Of a DNA stretch of 64,000 nucleotides, positions 51,793 to 61,441 are shown in pieces; positions within the stretch are counted from its first letter, which is position 1; every line of letters begins with the position of its first letter. A model generated the notes under the pieces. That model saw nothing but the letters and a program-made list of their open reading frames with translations, was not told where the DNA came from and searched no databases. Made by a program: the position numbers and the translations under genes. The DNA comes from Acidobacteriaceae bacterium (GTDB taxonomy: Bacteria > Acidobacteriota > Terriglobia > Bryobacterales > Bryobacteraceae), in the NCBI GenBank assembly GCA_019240475.1, contig JAFAYI010000031.1:372001-436000 (forward strand), in the 5' to 3' direction.

Positions 51793-54135
51793 ATGCAGGA
51801 TCGCCTAAGTGGCCACGTTTTTGCATTTTATACTAACCCCGTGATTGCTCTCGCTCTCCTACTTGGTTACGCGGCAACCGCGAGCGCCTATGCGAACGCT
51901 CTCGCGCCCAACATCGGCTTGGCTTCGAACCAAGGCTTCTGCTCGCCGGGAGCGTTTCAATTAACCAGCGGAGCGCCCGGCCAACCGCCCGGCCTCAAAC
52001 TCTGGGGCTCGTTTTGCGAGGAGGGCGATCGCGCCACGGGCGTCGCCGAAACTACTCCCTTCACCGCTCCCCCACGCTTCGCAATCTACATCGCCGGCTA
52101 TCTTTTACGACCCGGCATGACCCTTGAAATCGAGAACCTTGCGAATCACTCGCGTCTGCCCATCGTCCCCATTTCTGAATCCCGCGAGCAGTGGGTTCGA
52201 TACGACATCCGGCTTCCTCCCTCGTGGCTCGGCAACCCCGTGCGCTTCATCGCCAAAGATGATTCCAGCGCCTGGGGAGGTTGGTTCGCCTTCAGCGAGC
52301 CTCTCCCGAGCAACGGGACTCTGCCCGGAACGCGAGAGGCAATCACGCTCCTGCTCCGCACCCTTTGCGGTTTCGTTCTGCTCGTCCTTCCGGCTTTGGC
52401 TGCCGCTTCTATCGCCCTTCGAAGCGGCGTGCGCGATCCGCTCTGCCTCGGTCTTCTGCAGCTCGCCGCCATCGGCGGCAGCGGATACCTTGCCTTCGCT
52501 CTGTGGTTTGCGGCGCCCGCGCTCGGCCACTGGGGAAGCCTGCTGGCGCCCATCGTCTCCGCCCTGTGCCTCGCCTGGATCTATCCCGGCTTGGATGCTG
52601 CCGCCCGCCGGGTCCTTACTCGCTCCTTTGTGCCTCTCGCCCTGGTCGGCGCTGTCTCTCTTCTGGTCGTCTCGGCCGGTTTCGCCTATGGAGGCCTCGA
52701 CCGTCCCTTTGAGATCCCTGCTCTTCGGTTCTCTCACCCGTTGCCGCCCGATAACAAAATCCCCTATATCTTTGCCGAAGGCATCAGGGTCGGTCATGTG
52801 CCTAAGCCTCTGTTAGGCGACTGGCTGTCGAGCGATCGTCCGCCTCTGCAAACCGGTCTCTTCCTGGCGCAATATCCCTATGTCTCGAAACCGAGAACCC
52901 TCGGGTACACCCTCGTCTCCGTCATCGCTCAGAGTCTTTGGATCTTCGGAGCTTGGCTCTTTCTGGCTGAACTGAACCTGAATGCCCGCGCCGTGGTCCT
53001 TGTGCTCGCGGTGTGCCTGTTCTCGGGATTCGTGTTCCTCAACAGCTTCTACGTATGGCCGAAGCTGATCGCGGCGGCCTTCATGCTCGGCCTGTTCGCT
53101 CTCCTCTTTACACCCAGATATAAGACGCTCGCCGGCAGTCCCTTTCTTTGCATCCTCGCCGGAGCTCTGCTCGCTTTCTCCATGCTTTCCCACGGTGGAA
53201 CCGCCTTCGCCGCGATCGGCACGGTGTCGACCATGCTGGTTCTCCGCCGTTTCCTTCCCTGGAAGAGAATCGTCCTGATAGCTGCCTCGGCCTTCGTCCT
53301 CTATCTGCCCTGGATCTGCTATCAAAAGTTCTACGATCCTCCCGGCAATCGCTTGCTGAAAATGCACCTGGCCGATGTCGTCCAAGTAGACTCCCGCTCC
53401 CTCCCTAAAGCCATTCACGATGCTTACGGGTCCATAACGCCGCGTCAGTATCTCGTCAACCGGCTCACAAATTTCGATCGCCCCTTCCAGAACTCCGAAA
53501 GGTTCTGGGTCGAAGTCGCCGATCTTCTCCGGTATTTCAACGATCCCGTCAACTCTCGCCAGATCGCGGCCGTCATGCGCGGCTGGTTCTTTTTCCACAT
53601 TGTTCCCAATCTCGGCTTTCTCATGTTCGCGCCCTTGGCCCTACTTGCCGGCCTTCGCAGGCAGAGCCGCACTCCCGAGTGGCGCGCCGCCGCCATCCTC
53701 TGGCTCTTCATCGGCCTTACGGATGTGGCTTGGGCCTTTCTTATGTTCCGGCCTGAAATGACCATCATTCACGCAGGCACTTACGTGACCATTCTTCTCG
53801 GCTACGCTGGCGCCATCCTGGCCCTCTGGGCTATTTCCCGCCTTTTAGCCTTGATCCTGGGCGCTCTGCAAATCGCTCTGAATGTCTTGCTCTATGCGGT
53901 GTTCATGCACGCGCCGCTCTCGCCCGACAAACTCGTTTTCGAATCGCCGCTGCTCCTGGGCTGCCTTGTGCTGGCTGTGCTCTCACTGATCGGGGTGGTT
54001 TGGCTGTTATGGCTCTTGTCCCGCGATGCGCTCGCTATCTCCTCGGCGCCGCCCATGCGCCAGGAACTCCCGGTTGCCCTCCGCACCGGTGATGGGGCTC
54101 TCCATCAACTCCACGGCGAATCCGGCGCTACCTAA
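51793..54135 (+). CDS. Polytopic membrane protein, glycosyltransferase-C-like
   Basis: About 780 aa from ATG 51793 (TTG 51763 and GTG 51841 are alternatives; none has a good ribosome site). An N-terminal TM/signal is followed by a ~150-residue extracytoplasmic beta domain with two cysteines (GFCSPGAFQL, GSFCEEGD), then at least 11 TM helices (e.g. LVLPALAAASIAL, VVLVLAVCLFSGFVFLNSFY, FLCILAGALLAFSMLSHGGT). The layout resembles lipid-linked-sugar glycosyltransferases of the GT-C fold, though no certain DxD motif is found. Its 3' end overlaps tlyA by 129 bp tail to tail. Confidence 0.7.
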   Translation: MQDRLSGHVFAFYTNPVIALALLLGYAATASAYANALAPNIGLASNQGFCSPGAFQLTSGAPGQPPGLKLWGSFCEEGDRATGVAETTPFTAPPRFAIYIAGYLLRPGMTLEIENLANHSRLPIVPISESREQWVRYDIRLPPSWLGNPVRFIAKDDSSAWGGWFAFSEPLPSNGTLPGTREAITLLLRTLCGFVLLVLPALAAASIALRSGVRDPLCLGLLQLAAIGGSGYLAFALWFAAPALGHWGSLLAPIVSALCLAWIYPGLDAAARRVLTRSFVPLALVGAVSLLVVSAGFAYGGLDRPFEIPALRFSHPLPPDNKIPYIFAEGIRVGHVPKPLLGDWLSSDRPPLQTGLFLAQYPYVSKPRTLGYTLVSVIAQSLWIFGAWLFLAELNLNARAVVLVLAVCLFSGFVFLNSFYVWPKLIAAAFMLGLFALLFTPRYKTLAGSPFLCILAGALLAFSMLSHGGTAFAAIGTVSTMLVLRRFLPWKRIVLIAASAFVLYLPWICYQKFYDPPGNRLLKMHLADVVQVDSRSLPKAIHDAYGSITPRQYLVNRLTNFDRPFQNSERFWVEVADLLRYFNDPVNSRQIAAVMRGWFFFHIVPNLGFLMFAPLALLAGLRRQSRTPEWRAAAILWLFIGLTDVAWAFLMFRPEMTIIHAGTYVTILLGYAGAILALWAISRLLALILGALQIALNVLLYAVFMHAPLSPDKLVFESPLLLGCLVLAVLSLIGVVWLLWLLSRDALAISSAPPMRQELPVALRTGDGALHQLHGESGAT

Positions 54136-54795
54136 CGCGCCCGTTACCTTCTCGCACGCCATGCGATGAGCCGCCGCATCCCGCACAATCCCGCCCTTGC
54201 CTACTAACTCGCGCCCTACCTCGAACTGCGGCTTAATAAGTAGGATCCAATCTCCACCGTCCGCCAGTAACTTCGCCAATGCGGGAATCAGCAGAGTTAA
54301 GGAAATGAAACTAACATCGCATGCAATGACATCTACTCTCTCGCCTAACTCTGCTTCTTCCAGATATCTCGCATTCACCCGCTCGTGCAGAATCACCCGC
54401 GAATCCGTTCGCAGCTTCCAGTCGATCTGTCCCGCGCCTGTATCGACCGCGTGCACGCGCGCCGCCCCGTGCTGCAGAAGGCAATCCGTGAACCCGCCCG
54501 TCGATGTTCCCACATCCAGACAGACTCGCCCCCGCACGCTCACCCCGAAATTCTCTAGCGCGGCTTCCAACTTCAAACCGCCCCGGCTGACGTATCTCTG
54601 CGCCCGCTCTACTTCCACCCGCGACGCGCCCGCCACCATCCGCCCCGGCTTATCGGCGCGTTGCCCGTCCACCTTCACTTGACCCGCCAGAATCAGCGCC
54701 TGCGCCTTCTCTCTCGACGCCGCAAGTCCGCGCTCCACCACCGCAATATCGAGCCGCGACCGCGCCCCGCCGCTCTTCGTTCCGCCTCCCGCCAT
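54007..54795 (-). CDS. tlyA: TlyA-family rRNA 2'-O-methyltransferase / hemolysin-like protein
   Basis: 262 aa. S4 RNA-binding domain (RLDIAVVERGLAASREKAQA, GQVKVDG) followed by an FtsJ-like methyltransferase with SAM motif CLDVGTSTGGFTDCLLQ, and catalytic region DVIACDVSFISL and LIKPQFEVG (K of the K-D-K-E tetrad). TlyA methylates 16S and 23S rRNA. It ends with GNREFLAHGRRRGDSERIAG, ~14 residues past the usual end, these lying opposite the 3' end of the convergent membrane gene. Third gene of xseB-ispA-tlyA. Confidence 0.94.
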   Translation of the reverse strand: MAGGGTKSGGARSRLDIAVVERGLAASREKAQALILAGQVKVDGQRADKPGRMVAGASRVEVERAQRYVSRGGLKLEAALENFGVSVRGRVCLDVGTSTGGFTDCLLQHGAARVHAVDTGAGQIDWKLRTDSRVILHERVNARYLEEAELGERVDVIACDVSFISLTLLIPALAKLLADGGDWILLIKPQFEVGRELVGKGGIVRDAAAHRMACEKVTGALGSAGFAVELMESPITGAEGNREFLAHGRRRGDSERIAGQEP

Positions 54796-54798
54796 CCC

Positions 54799-55701
54799 TC
54801 AAGTCTTGCGCTGAACGATAAAATCCGCGATCTGCCGCAGCCGGTCCGCCCGGTCATCGAAGATCCGCAGCGCCAGGTGCGCCGCCACCCGCTCGTCCTC
54901 GGCCATCTCTCGCGATCGCTCCAGCCCATACACCGCGGGAAACGTTACCTTCTGCTGCGCCTGGTCTTTCCCCGCCGTCTTGCCCAATGCCTCGGACGGC
55001 TCTTCTACATCCAGCACATCGTCGATGATCTGGAACGCGAGCCCCACGTGCTCTCCGTACACCGACAGAGCCTCCAGTTCATCCTCCGCCGCGCCCGCAT
55101 AAATCCCGCCCATTCGCGCGCTCGCCCGCAGCAACGCTCCCGTCTTGGCGCGATGAATCGATTCGAGCAGCCGCGCCGTAGGCCGTTTCCCTTCGCCCTC
55201 CAAGTCGTTCACCTGCCCGCCGATCATCCCGCCCACCGTGCCCGCCGCTCGCGCCAGTTCCTCCACTAGCCGTATCTTTTGTTCCGGCGCCGTCGTGCAT
55301 AACCGCCCCAGTACCTCGAACGCCAGCGTCAGCAAAGCGTCGCCCGCCAGAATCGCGATCGCTTCCCCGAACACCTTATGGCACGTCGGCCGCCCGCGCC
55401 GCAAATCGTCGTTATCGAGCGCCGGCAGATCGTCGTGAATCAGCGAGTACGTATGCACCAGTTCGAGCGCGCACGCCGCCTGCTCAATCCCATCGGGGGA
55501 ATCGGAAACCGCGCGCGCCGCCGCAATCGCCAGAATCGGCCGGATGCGCTTTCCGCCCGCGAACAGGCTATACCGCATCGCCCGGTGAATCGACTCCGGC
55601 GCCACGTTCTCGCGCGGGACACACTCCTCGATCGCGCGGTCCACCACCCGCACCTGCTCGGCGAGATACTGCTGCAGTTCGCCCCGCTCGGCCCTGGTCA
55701 T
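54799..55701 (-). CDS. ispA: Polyprenyl (farnesyl/geranylgeranyl) diphosphate synthase
   Basis: 300 aa. First Asp-rich motif YSLIHDDLPALDNDD (DDxxxxD), second IIDDVLDVEE, plus GGKRIRPIL and GDALLTLAFEVL. Builds C15-C20 isoprenoids from IPP and DMAPP in the cytoplasm. The xseB-ispA-tlyA order is conserved in many bacteria. Its ATG overlaps the xseB stop by 4 nt (55698-55701). Confidence 0.95.
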   Translation of the reverse strand: MTRAERGELQQYLAEQVRVVDRAIEECVPRENVAPESIHRAMRYSLFAGGKRIRPILAIAAARAVSDSPDGIEQAACALELVHTYSLIHDDLPALDNDDLRRGRPTCHKVFGEAIAILAGDALLTLAFEVLGRLCTTAPEQKIRLVEELARAAGTVGGMIGGQVNDLEGEGKRPTARLLESIHRAKTGALLRASARMGGIYAGAAEDELEALSVYGEHVGLAFQIIDDVLDVEEPSEALGKTAGKDQAQQKVTFPAVYGLERSREMAEDERVAAHLALRIFDDRADRLRQIADFIVQRKT

Positions 55702-55955
55702 TTGCCCGTTTTCTCAGGGCTGAACGGAACAGCTATCATCTCCGTCCCGCGCTTCATCAGCATCTCCACCCGCGTCTCGGCCTCTTCCAATTGCCGCTTG
55801 CACTCCGCGCTCAGTCGCATTCCGTTCTCGAATAACGCAAGGCTCTGCTCGAGCGGCAAATCTCCCTTTTCCAGCTCTCTGACGATGCGCTCCAGCTCCG
55901 CCAGCCCCGCTTCGAAACTTGGCGAAGATGTTTTCTCCTCTGGCATTCGCTCCAT
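55698..55955 (-). CDS. xseB: Exodeoxyribonuclease VII small subunit
   Basis: 85 aa, typical length. SFEAGLAELERIVRELEKGD and LPLEQSLALFENGMRLSAEC are the conserved helical hairpin. It forms ExoVII with XseA, whose gene is not in the window. Overlaps ispA by 4 nt, in the widely conserved xseB-ispA order. Confidence 0.96.
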   Translation of the reverse strand: MERMPEEKTSSPSFEAGLAELERIVRELEKGDLPLEQSLALFENGMRLSAECKRQLEEAETRVEMLMKRGTEMIAVPFSPEKTGK

Positions 55956-56059
55956 TGTAGCCGCGGCTGGCGCGCTCGCCGCCTTCCGCGCCCGCTCACC
56001 GGACCGCTATTTAAGGTATGGGTAAAAAACCGGTCTAAGCAGGCCGATAAAGCATTAGG

Positions 56060-57442
56060 ATGGCCGAAGAAACGAGCAGCTCGTCGCTGTTGATCGACAG
56101 CACGGAAAAACAACAAGAATTCATGAGTGAATTGGACTTCGCGCCAAAGGAGTTCAGGCGTAGGGAGCGATTCAAACCATCGGCGCCTCGAACCATCGAG
56201 GACACCGGCGTGCCGGGCGCTCTCATCGAGCAGCTGATTCTCAAGTTCCTTTATTTCAAGGGCGACCTCTTGGCAAGCGACCTTTCTCGCCTCATGGGTC
56301 TCAAGTTCAGCCTCATCGAGCAGATGATCGAAGACCTGAAAGTGCAGCGTAATATTCAGGTGAAGAGCTCGCTCGGGTACGGTCCGGTCTCGGCCATGCT
56401 CTCGTTAACCGAAGGAGGCCGAAGCGTCGCGCGCGACTACCTCGAAAACAATCAATATGTAGGCCCTGTGCCCGTGCCGGTTACGCAGTATACGGCAGCG
56501 GTATGCACGCAGCGGATGCCAGCGGGTTGGCTCACGCGTGAACGGCTCGCGGCCGCCTACGCCGACCTCGTTGTCTCCGACGCGACTCTCGACCAAATTG
56601 GCCCGGCGATCAGTTCGGGGAAATCCTTTCTGATCTATGGCCAGCCCGGCAATGGCAAGACCCAGATCGCAGAGGCTCTGGCGAATATCTCCACCACCGA
56701 CATCTACATCCCTTACGCGATCGAAGCACAGGGGAATATCGTGCAGCTTTTCGACCCGATCTATCACAAGCCGGTCGATAGCGACAACGAACCTGCTTAT
56801 GAGCATGAAATAGACGCCCGTTGGGTACGCTGCAAACGGCCGTTCATTGCGACTGGCGGCGAGCTTTCGCTCGAAATGCTCGATCTCAGCTTCAATCGTG
56901 TCTCGCGAATTTACGACGCCCCTTTCCAGTTGAAGGCCAACAACGGCATTTACCTGATCGACGATTTCGGCCGGCAGAAAGCCACTTCCGCGGAAATCCT
57001 CAACCGCTGGATTATTCCAATGGAGCGCCGCATCGACTATCTCTCCTTCGAGAACGGCGGCAAGATGACCGTTCCCTTCGAGACCTTCCCTGTGTTTTCG
57101 ACCAACCTGACTCCCGACCAGCTTGGCGACGAAGCATTTCTGCGGCGTATTCACTATAAGATGCTGCTGCGCAGTCCTGACGACGGGGAATTCCGTACCA
57201 TTTTCTACAAGTTCGCCGAATCTCGGGGCCTCCCGATCGCCACCGAACTGCTAGATCGGTTTATTCAGAAGCACTACACGGCGGCGGGAAAAAAGTTTCG
57301 CAGATGTCATCCCCGCGATCTGATCTCGCACTGCATCGATTACGTCCATTTCAAGCGACTGCCCTTCGAGTTGACGGACGAGCTTCTGGATCTGGCGTTT
57401 GCAAGCTGTTTCGCGGTGCTCACGGAATCGACTGAGGCGTAG
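56060..57442 (+). CDS. AAA-family ATPase with N-terminal winged-helix-like region
   Basis: 460 aa. Residues ~50-145 look like a winged helix (IEQLILKFLYFKGDLLASDL, LMGLKFSLIEQMIEDLKVQR, SLTEGGRSVARDYLE). The ATPase core has Walker A IYGQPGNGKTQIAEAL, Walker B NNGIYLIDDFGRQ and sensor-1 PVFSTNLTPDQ. The C-terminal lid contains HPRDLISHCIDYVHF. It is a stand-alone regulatory or remodelling ATPase common in Acidobacteria; no partner gene is adjacent, and its target is unknown. It diverges from xseB. Confidence 0.85.
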   Translation: MAEETSSSSLLIDSTEKQQEFMSELDFAPKEFRRRERFKPSAPRTIEDTGVPGALIEQLILKFLYFKGDLLASDLSRLMGLKFSLIEQMIEDLKVQRNIQVKSSLGYGPVSAMLSLTEGGRSVARDYLENNQYVGPVPVPVTQYTAAVCTQRMPAGWLTRERLAAAYADLVVSDATLDQIGPAISSGKSFLIYGQPGNGKTQIAEALANISTTDIYIPYAIEAQGNIVQLFDPIYHKPVDSDNEPAYEHEIDARWVRCKRPFIATGGELSLEMLDLSFNRVSRIYDAPFQLKANNGIYLIDDFGRQKATSAEILNRWIIPMERRIDYLSFENGGKMTVPFETFPVFSTNLTPDQLGDEAFLRRIHYKMLLRSPDDGEFRTIFYKFAESRGLPIATELLDRFIQKHYTAAGKKFRRCHPRDLISHCIDYVHFKRLPFELTDELLDLAFASCFAVLTESTEA

Positions 57443-57453
57443 AAGCTCCCGCG

Positions 57454-58221
57454 TTACGTCTCAATCATTCCGGCCGGCGTCGTTTCTCCGCCCTCTGCCT
57501 TAGGCCCGAGTACCTCGCGCATCACGACCGCCAGATCTCGCAGTGCTTTCGCTCCATTGCCGTAGTAGGTCGACCCATGCATAACCGCGAGCGTCTTCGG
57601 CTCGCGCTCCGCTAAGCTTTCCAGCACGCGCCCGGTGTGATGCGTATACGGCACGTAATTGGCAAACGGACCTGCTTCGGCTTCCCGCAGCGCATCTTGA
57701 CATCGCTCCAGGATGTCTTGCTCCGTGGCCGGTTCGCGATGGCCCCATTGGTGAAACAGGTCGGAACAGAAGAGCGTGCGCTCCGTTTCTTCAAAGAGGA
57801 CGCCTGCATCCCACCCGTGCGGCACGTGAGGAGTGGGCAGAAACCGAAAACGATGGCGGCCAGTCGCTAAAACGTCGTCTCGGGTCAAAACACGAGCGGG
57901 CCGATTCGAGAAATCATTCACGCTGACCACGGCTCCGACGAGGCCGCAAACCGGTTGCGCGTGGGGGGCGACTTCCAGCCACTGGTTTAAGCCTCCGCAC
58001 TCATCCGATTCGAAGTGGCTGAATCCAATGTGCCTGACTTTCGAGACATCGATCAGACGCGACATTGCCTCGCGCAACATCGGGAACATGCCTCGCAGTC
58101 CGGCATGAAAAAGAAGCGGCTCGTCATCTCGGACCAGGAAATGACTGAACTCCAGATTGATCTCGGGAACGAACAGCGCCAAGCGGTAGATCTCAGGCGC
58201 AATTTCGGTGGTAGTGACCAC
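57454..58221 (-). CDS. Metallo-beta-lactamase-fold hydrolase, flavodiiron-like
   Basis: 255 aa. The dinuclear-iron site of flavodiiron-type domains is present: SHFESDECGG (HxExD), LPTPHVPHGWDAGVLF, FCSDLFHQWG and LAVMHGSTYYG. There is no flavodoxin domain, so it is a stand-alone ODP-type MBL protein, possibly an oxygen/NO reductase or phosphodiesterase-like enzyme. It is convergent with the AAA gene (12-nt gap). Confidence 0.83.
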   Translation of the reverse strand: MVTTTEIAPEIYRLALFVPEINLEFSHFLVRDDEPLLFHAGLRGMFPMLREAMSRLIDVSKVRHIGFSHFESDECGGLNQWLEVAPHAQPVCGLVGAVVSVNDFSNRPARVLTRDDVLATGRHRFRFLPTPHVPHGWDAGVLFEETERTLFCSDLFHQWGHREPATEQDILERCQDALREAEAGPFANYVPYTHHTGRVLESLAEREPKTLAVMHGSTYYGNGAKALRDLAVVMREVLGPKAEGGETTPAGMIET

Positions 58222-58420
58222 GGATCTCCTTCGTAGCTCGCTTGCAACTCCCAGCGGCCCATCGCGGACTCGCCGGACACATGCTTGTTCAGTATAAGAG
58301 ACGCTTGGGAAACGGCCTTGAATATTCGCCCGCGTAATTGCGGCCGTGCCCCATCAAGCGTTCCCGCCATCCGCCATTTCCGCGAACACCCCCGCCCTCT
58401 ATTGCGTATCCTTATTCGTT

Positions 58421-59134
58421 ATGCCTTGGCAAACTTCCGTCCGATGCTCCGCCGCCGCATGCGCCCTGCTTCTCGCCGCCTCCTGCGAAATCCATCAAGC
58501 CGAAACTGGGCCCCCTCACATCGAGCCCGTCTCCATCGGTCTCGGCGACGCTGAGCGCGCTCACATCCAGCTCAACCTCAGCGCCGGCGAACTCGTCGTG
58601 CGCGGCGGCGCAACCAAGCTCCTCGAAGGCCAATTCGAATACAGCGTCGCCGCCTGGAAGCCCATCGTCGATCAATCCGGAAACGGCGCCGACGTCGACG
58701 TCACCATTCGGCAGCCTCACGGCGGCGGCGGCTTCGGAAACACGCGCAATCGCTGGGATCTCGAACTCAACGACAAGGTCCTGCTCGATTTCACCCTGGA
58801 TTGCGGCGCCGGTCAGACGCGCCTGGAAATGGGAGATCTCAACCTGCAACGCATCGCCGTTCACATGGGCGCGGGCCAGGTCGATCTCGATCTGCGCGGC
58901 CAACCCTCTCACGATTACGACGTCACCCTGGCAGGCGGCGTCGGCCAGGCCACCGTCCGCATCCCTCATAACCTTGGCGTTCGCGCCGAAGCCCACGGCG
59001 GCATCGGCCACGTCGAAGTCACGGGCCTCAACAAGCGCGGCGACTACTACGAGAACAGTCTGTACGGCGCGTCCAAAGCCAACCTCCGCCTCAAGGTCGA
59101 AGGCGGCATCGGCGAAATTCGCATCATCGGGTAA
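58421..59134 (+). CDS. Lipoprotein with beta-solenoid (LiaF/DUF4097-like) repeats
   Basis: 237 aa from ATG 58421; an upstream ATG at 58346 precedes the natural signal. Lipobox ALLLAASC with Cys about residue 22. The mature part repeats HIQLNLSAGELVVRGGATKL, LDFTLDCGAGQTRLEMGDL, IAVHMGAGQVDLDL and VTLAGGVGQATVRIP, i.e. ladder-like beta strands with GAGQ turns, as in toastrack/LiaF-type domains. It is anchored to a membrane; the function is unknown. Confidence 0.78.
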   Translation: MPWQTSVRCSAAACALLLAASCEIHQAETGPPHIEPVSIGLGDAERAHIQLNLSAGELVVRGGATKLLEGQFEYSVAAWKPIVDQSGNGADVDVTIRQPHGGGGFGNTRNRWDLELNDKVLLDFTLDCGAGQTRLEMGDLNLQRIAVHMGAGQVDLDLRGQPSHDYDVTLAGGVGQATVRIPHNLGVRAEAHGGIGHVEVTGLNKRGDYYENSLYGASKANLRLKVEGGIGEIRIIG

Positions 59135-59287
59135 ACGCCGCCCCTTTAAAACGCTCTGCCGAAGCAGCGTTGACCCCGCTCCACCCGCCCGGATAGATTC
59201 GCGGTCAACACCTCTCTGCCGTTCCATCTTGCCGTGCTTCCGTCCTCTTCGTGCTATTTTCGCCGCTTAGAGCATCATATTGTTCGG

Positions 59288-60379
59288 ATGTCCACGCCCG
59301 CTGACCCCGTCCTGCGCGTCCCCGATGAAGTCAAATCTGCCGAACAGGCCGGCCTTCGCTACCTCATCCCGAAAGGGCAGGGGATTCGCCGCCGCCGCGC
59401 CGGCGCCGGCTTCACCTATCTAGGCTCGGACGATCAACCTATCAAAGACCAAGCCACTCTCCAACGCATCCGCTCGCTCGTAATTCCACCGGCATGGACG
59501 TCCGTCTGGATCAGCCCTAGCCCCAATACGCACATTCAAGCCGTCGGCCGCGATGCCCGCGGGCGGAAGCAGTATCGGTACCACCCCGCCTATCGCGCCG
59601 TTCGCGATCTCATCAAGTTCGACCGCATGCGAGCCTTCGGCCGCGCTCTTCCTCGCATCCGCCGCATCGTCGGCCGCGACCTCTCGCGCAAAGGTCTGCC
59701 CAAGCGTAAGGTTCTCGCCGCCGTGGTCAAGCTCCTCGAAACCACTTACATCCGCATCGGCAACGAAGAGTATGCCGAAGAGAACGGCTCCTTCGGCCTC
59801 ACCACTCTCCGCAACCAGCATGTCCAAATCCTCGGCGACATGCTCAAATTCAAGTTCCGCGGCAAGAGCGGCCAAAATCATGAGATCACGCTCGAAGATC
59901 GCCGCCTCGCCCGCGTCGTTCGCCGTTGCAAAGAAATTCCCGGCAGCGCCGTCTTTGAATATCTGGACGACGACGGCGCCCCGCAAGCCATCGAATCGGG
60001 CGATGTCAACGACTATCTCCGCGAAATTAGCGGCGCTGAATTCACCGCCAAAGATTTCCGCACCTGGGGTGGCACCTGTCTCGCCGCCAGCCTCTTGCTC
60101 GAGAAATGCGCCGAGCAAGATCCCGACCCGGCTACTAAACAAGTGTTAGTCGATGTCGTGAAGGACGTCGCCTCTAAGTTAGGCAATAAACCCGCTACCT
60201 GCAAGAAGTACTACATTCATCCGACCGTTATGGAATGTTACTCCGCCGGTACCTTGCGGGAATTCGCCGAAAAATTTCGCGACAGCCGCAGTAATTACGC
60301 TTACGAGCGAATCGTTCTCGCCTTGCTTATCCCGCTCAAGCGCGCCCGCGCCAAAACCCCTCGCCCTAAAGCCGCCTGA
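59288..60379 (+). CDS. Eukaryotic/poxvirus-type DNA topoisomerase IB
   Basis: 363 aa from ATG 59288. N-terminal GFTYLGSDDQPIKDQ and IPPAWTSVWISPSPNTHIQA, then catalytic domain with DLSRKGLPKRKVLAAVVKLL, TYIRIGNEEYAEENGSFGLT, LKFKFRGKSGQ, FRTWGGTCLAASLL and the nucleophile segment CKKYYIHPTVMECY. It relaxes supercoils by a 3'-phosphotyrosine link. These bacterial TopIB enzymes are accessory. It lies between the lipoprotein and the SDR gene, apparently not operonic. Confidence 0.93.
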   Translation: MSTPADPVLRVPDEVKSAEQAGLRYLIPKGQGIRRRRAGAGFTYLGSDDQPIKDQATLQRIRSLVIPPAWTSVWISPSPNTHIQAVGRDARGRKQYRYHPAYRAVRDLIKFDRMRAFGRALPRIRRIVGRDLSRKGLPKRKVLAAVVKLLETTYIRIGNEEYAEENGSFGLTTLRNQHVQILGDMLKFKFRGKSGQNHEITLEDRRLARVVRRCKEIPGSAVFEYLDDDGAPQAIESGDVNDYLREISGAEFTAKDFRTWGGTCLAASLLLEKCAEQDPDPATKQVLVDVVKDVASKLGNKPATCKKYYIHPTVMECYSAGTLREFAEKFRDSRSNYAYERIVLALLIPLKRARAKTPRPKAA

Positions 60380-60442
60380 GCGATCCTCGATCGCCCGGTA
60401 ACTCTTTCCCTCCTGCTTCATCCTCCAAGTAGGGAGAACGTT

Positions 60443-61441
60443 TTGTCTAAACGGAGTAATCGAGTAGTTGTAGTTACCGGCGCTTCAGCCGGCGTCGGCC
60501 GCGCCGTTGCCCGCGAATTCGGCCGGCACGGCGCCTCCGTCGGGCTCATTGCCCGCGACAAAGATCGCCTCGAAACAGCCCGGCGCGAAATCGAAGATCT
60601 CGGCGGCCGCGCTCTTGCGCTTCCCACCGACGTCGCCGATGCCGACCAAGTCGAGCGCGCCGCTCGCCAGGTGGAAGAGCAGTGGGGGCCTATGGACGTC
60701 TGGATCAACAACGCCATGACCACGATCTTCGCGCCGGTCTCCGAGATACGGCCGGACGAATTCAAACGGGCCACCGAAGTCACTTATCTCGGCTGCGTCT
60801 ATGGAACCATGGCGGCGCTCAAGCGCATGCTCCCCCGCGACCGCGGCGCTATCGTCCAAGTCGGCTCCGCCCTCGCTTATCGCTCCATTCCGCTGCAAGC
60901 CCCCTACTGCGGAGCCAAGCACGCCATTGTCGGCTTCACGGATTCCCTTCGCTGCGAGCTCATCCACAACCGAAGCAAAGTCCACCTCACCGTCGTTCAT
61001 CTCCCCGCCATGAACACTCCTCAATTCAGTTGGTGCCGCACCCGCCTGCCTCGCCACCCGCAACCCGTCCCTCCCATCTTCGAACCGGAAGTCGCCGCTC
61101 GCGCCATCTACTACGCCGCCGGCCAGCGCCGCCGCGAAATTTTTGTCGGCGCCCCCACCGTGACCGCCATTTACGGCCAGGACATCGCGCCCGCTTTCGC
61201 CGATCGCTACCTCGGAGCGCGCGGCTACGCCTCGCAGCAAACCTCTCAGCCTGTCGCGCCCGATCGTCCCGACAATCTCTTCCATCCGGTCCCCGGCGAT
61301 TACGCCGCTCGCGGCATCTTCACCCAACAAGCTAAGAGCTTCAGCCTTCAGAGCTGGCTCGATCTGCATCGCTCTCCACTCGCCGCCGCCGCCGCGGCTC
61401 TCCTTTCCGCCGGCATCTTCCTGTGGAGGCGTCATGCCTGA
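60443..61441 (+). CDS. Short-chain dehydrogenase/reductase with C-terminal membrane anchor
   Basis: 332 aa from TTG 60443 with GGGAG ~7 nt upstream. Rossmann motif VVVVTGASAGVGRAVAREFG, NNA (DVWINNAMTT), catalytic Ser (QVGSALAYRSI) and YxxxK in APYCGAKHA. The C-terminal extension ends with a hydrophobic helix (AAAAAALLSAGIFLWRR), so it is probably membrane-attached. Substrate unknown. The next gene starts 8 nt inside it, indicating coupling. Confidence 0.9.
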   Translation: MSKRSNRVVVVTGASAGVGRAVAREFGRHGASVGLIARDKDRLETARREIEDLGGRALALPTDVADADQVERAARQVEEQWGPMDVWINNAMTTIFAPVSEIRPDEFKRATEVTYLGCVYGTMAALKRMLPRDRGAIVQVGSALAYRSIPLQAPYCGAKHAIVGFTDSLRCELIHNRSKVHLTVVHLPAMNTPQFSWCRTRLPRHPQPVPPIFEPEVAARAIYYAAGQRRREIFVGAPTVTAIYGQDIAPAFADRYLGARGYASQQTSQPVAPDRPDNLFHPVPGDYAARGIFTQQAKSFSLQSWLDLHRSPLAAAAAALLSAGIFLWRRHA

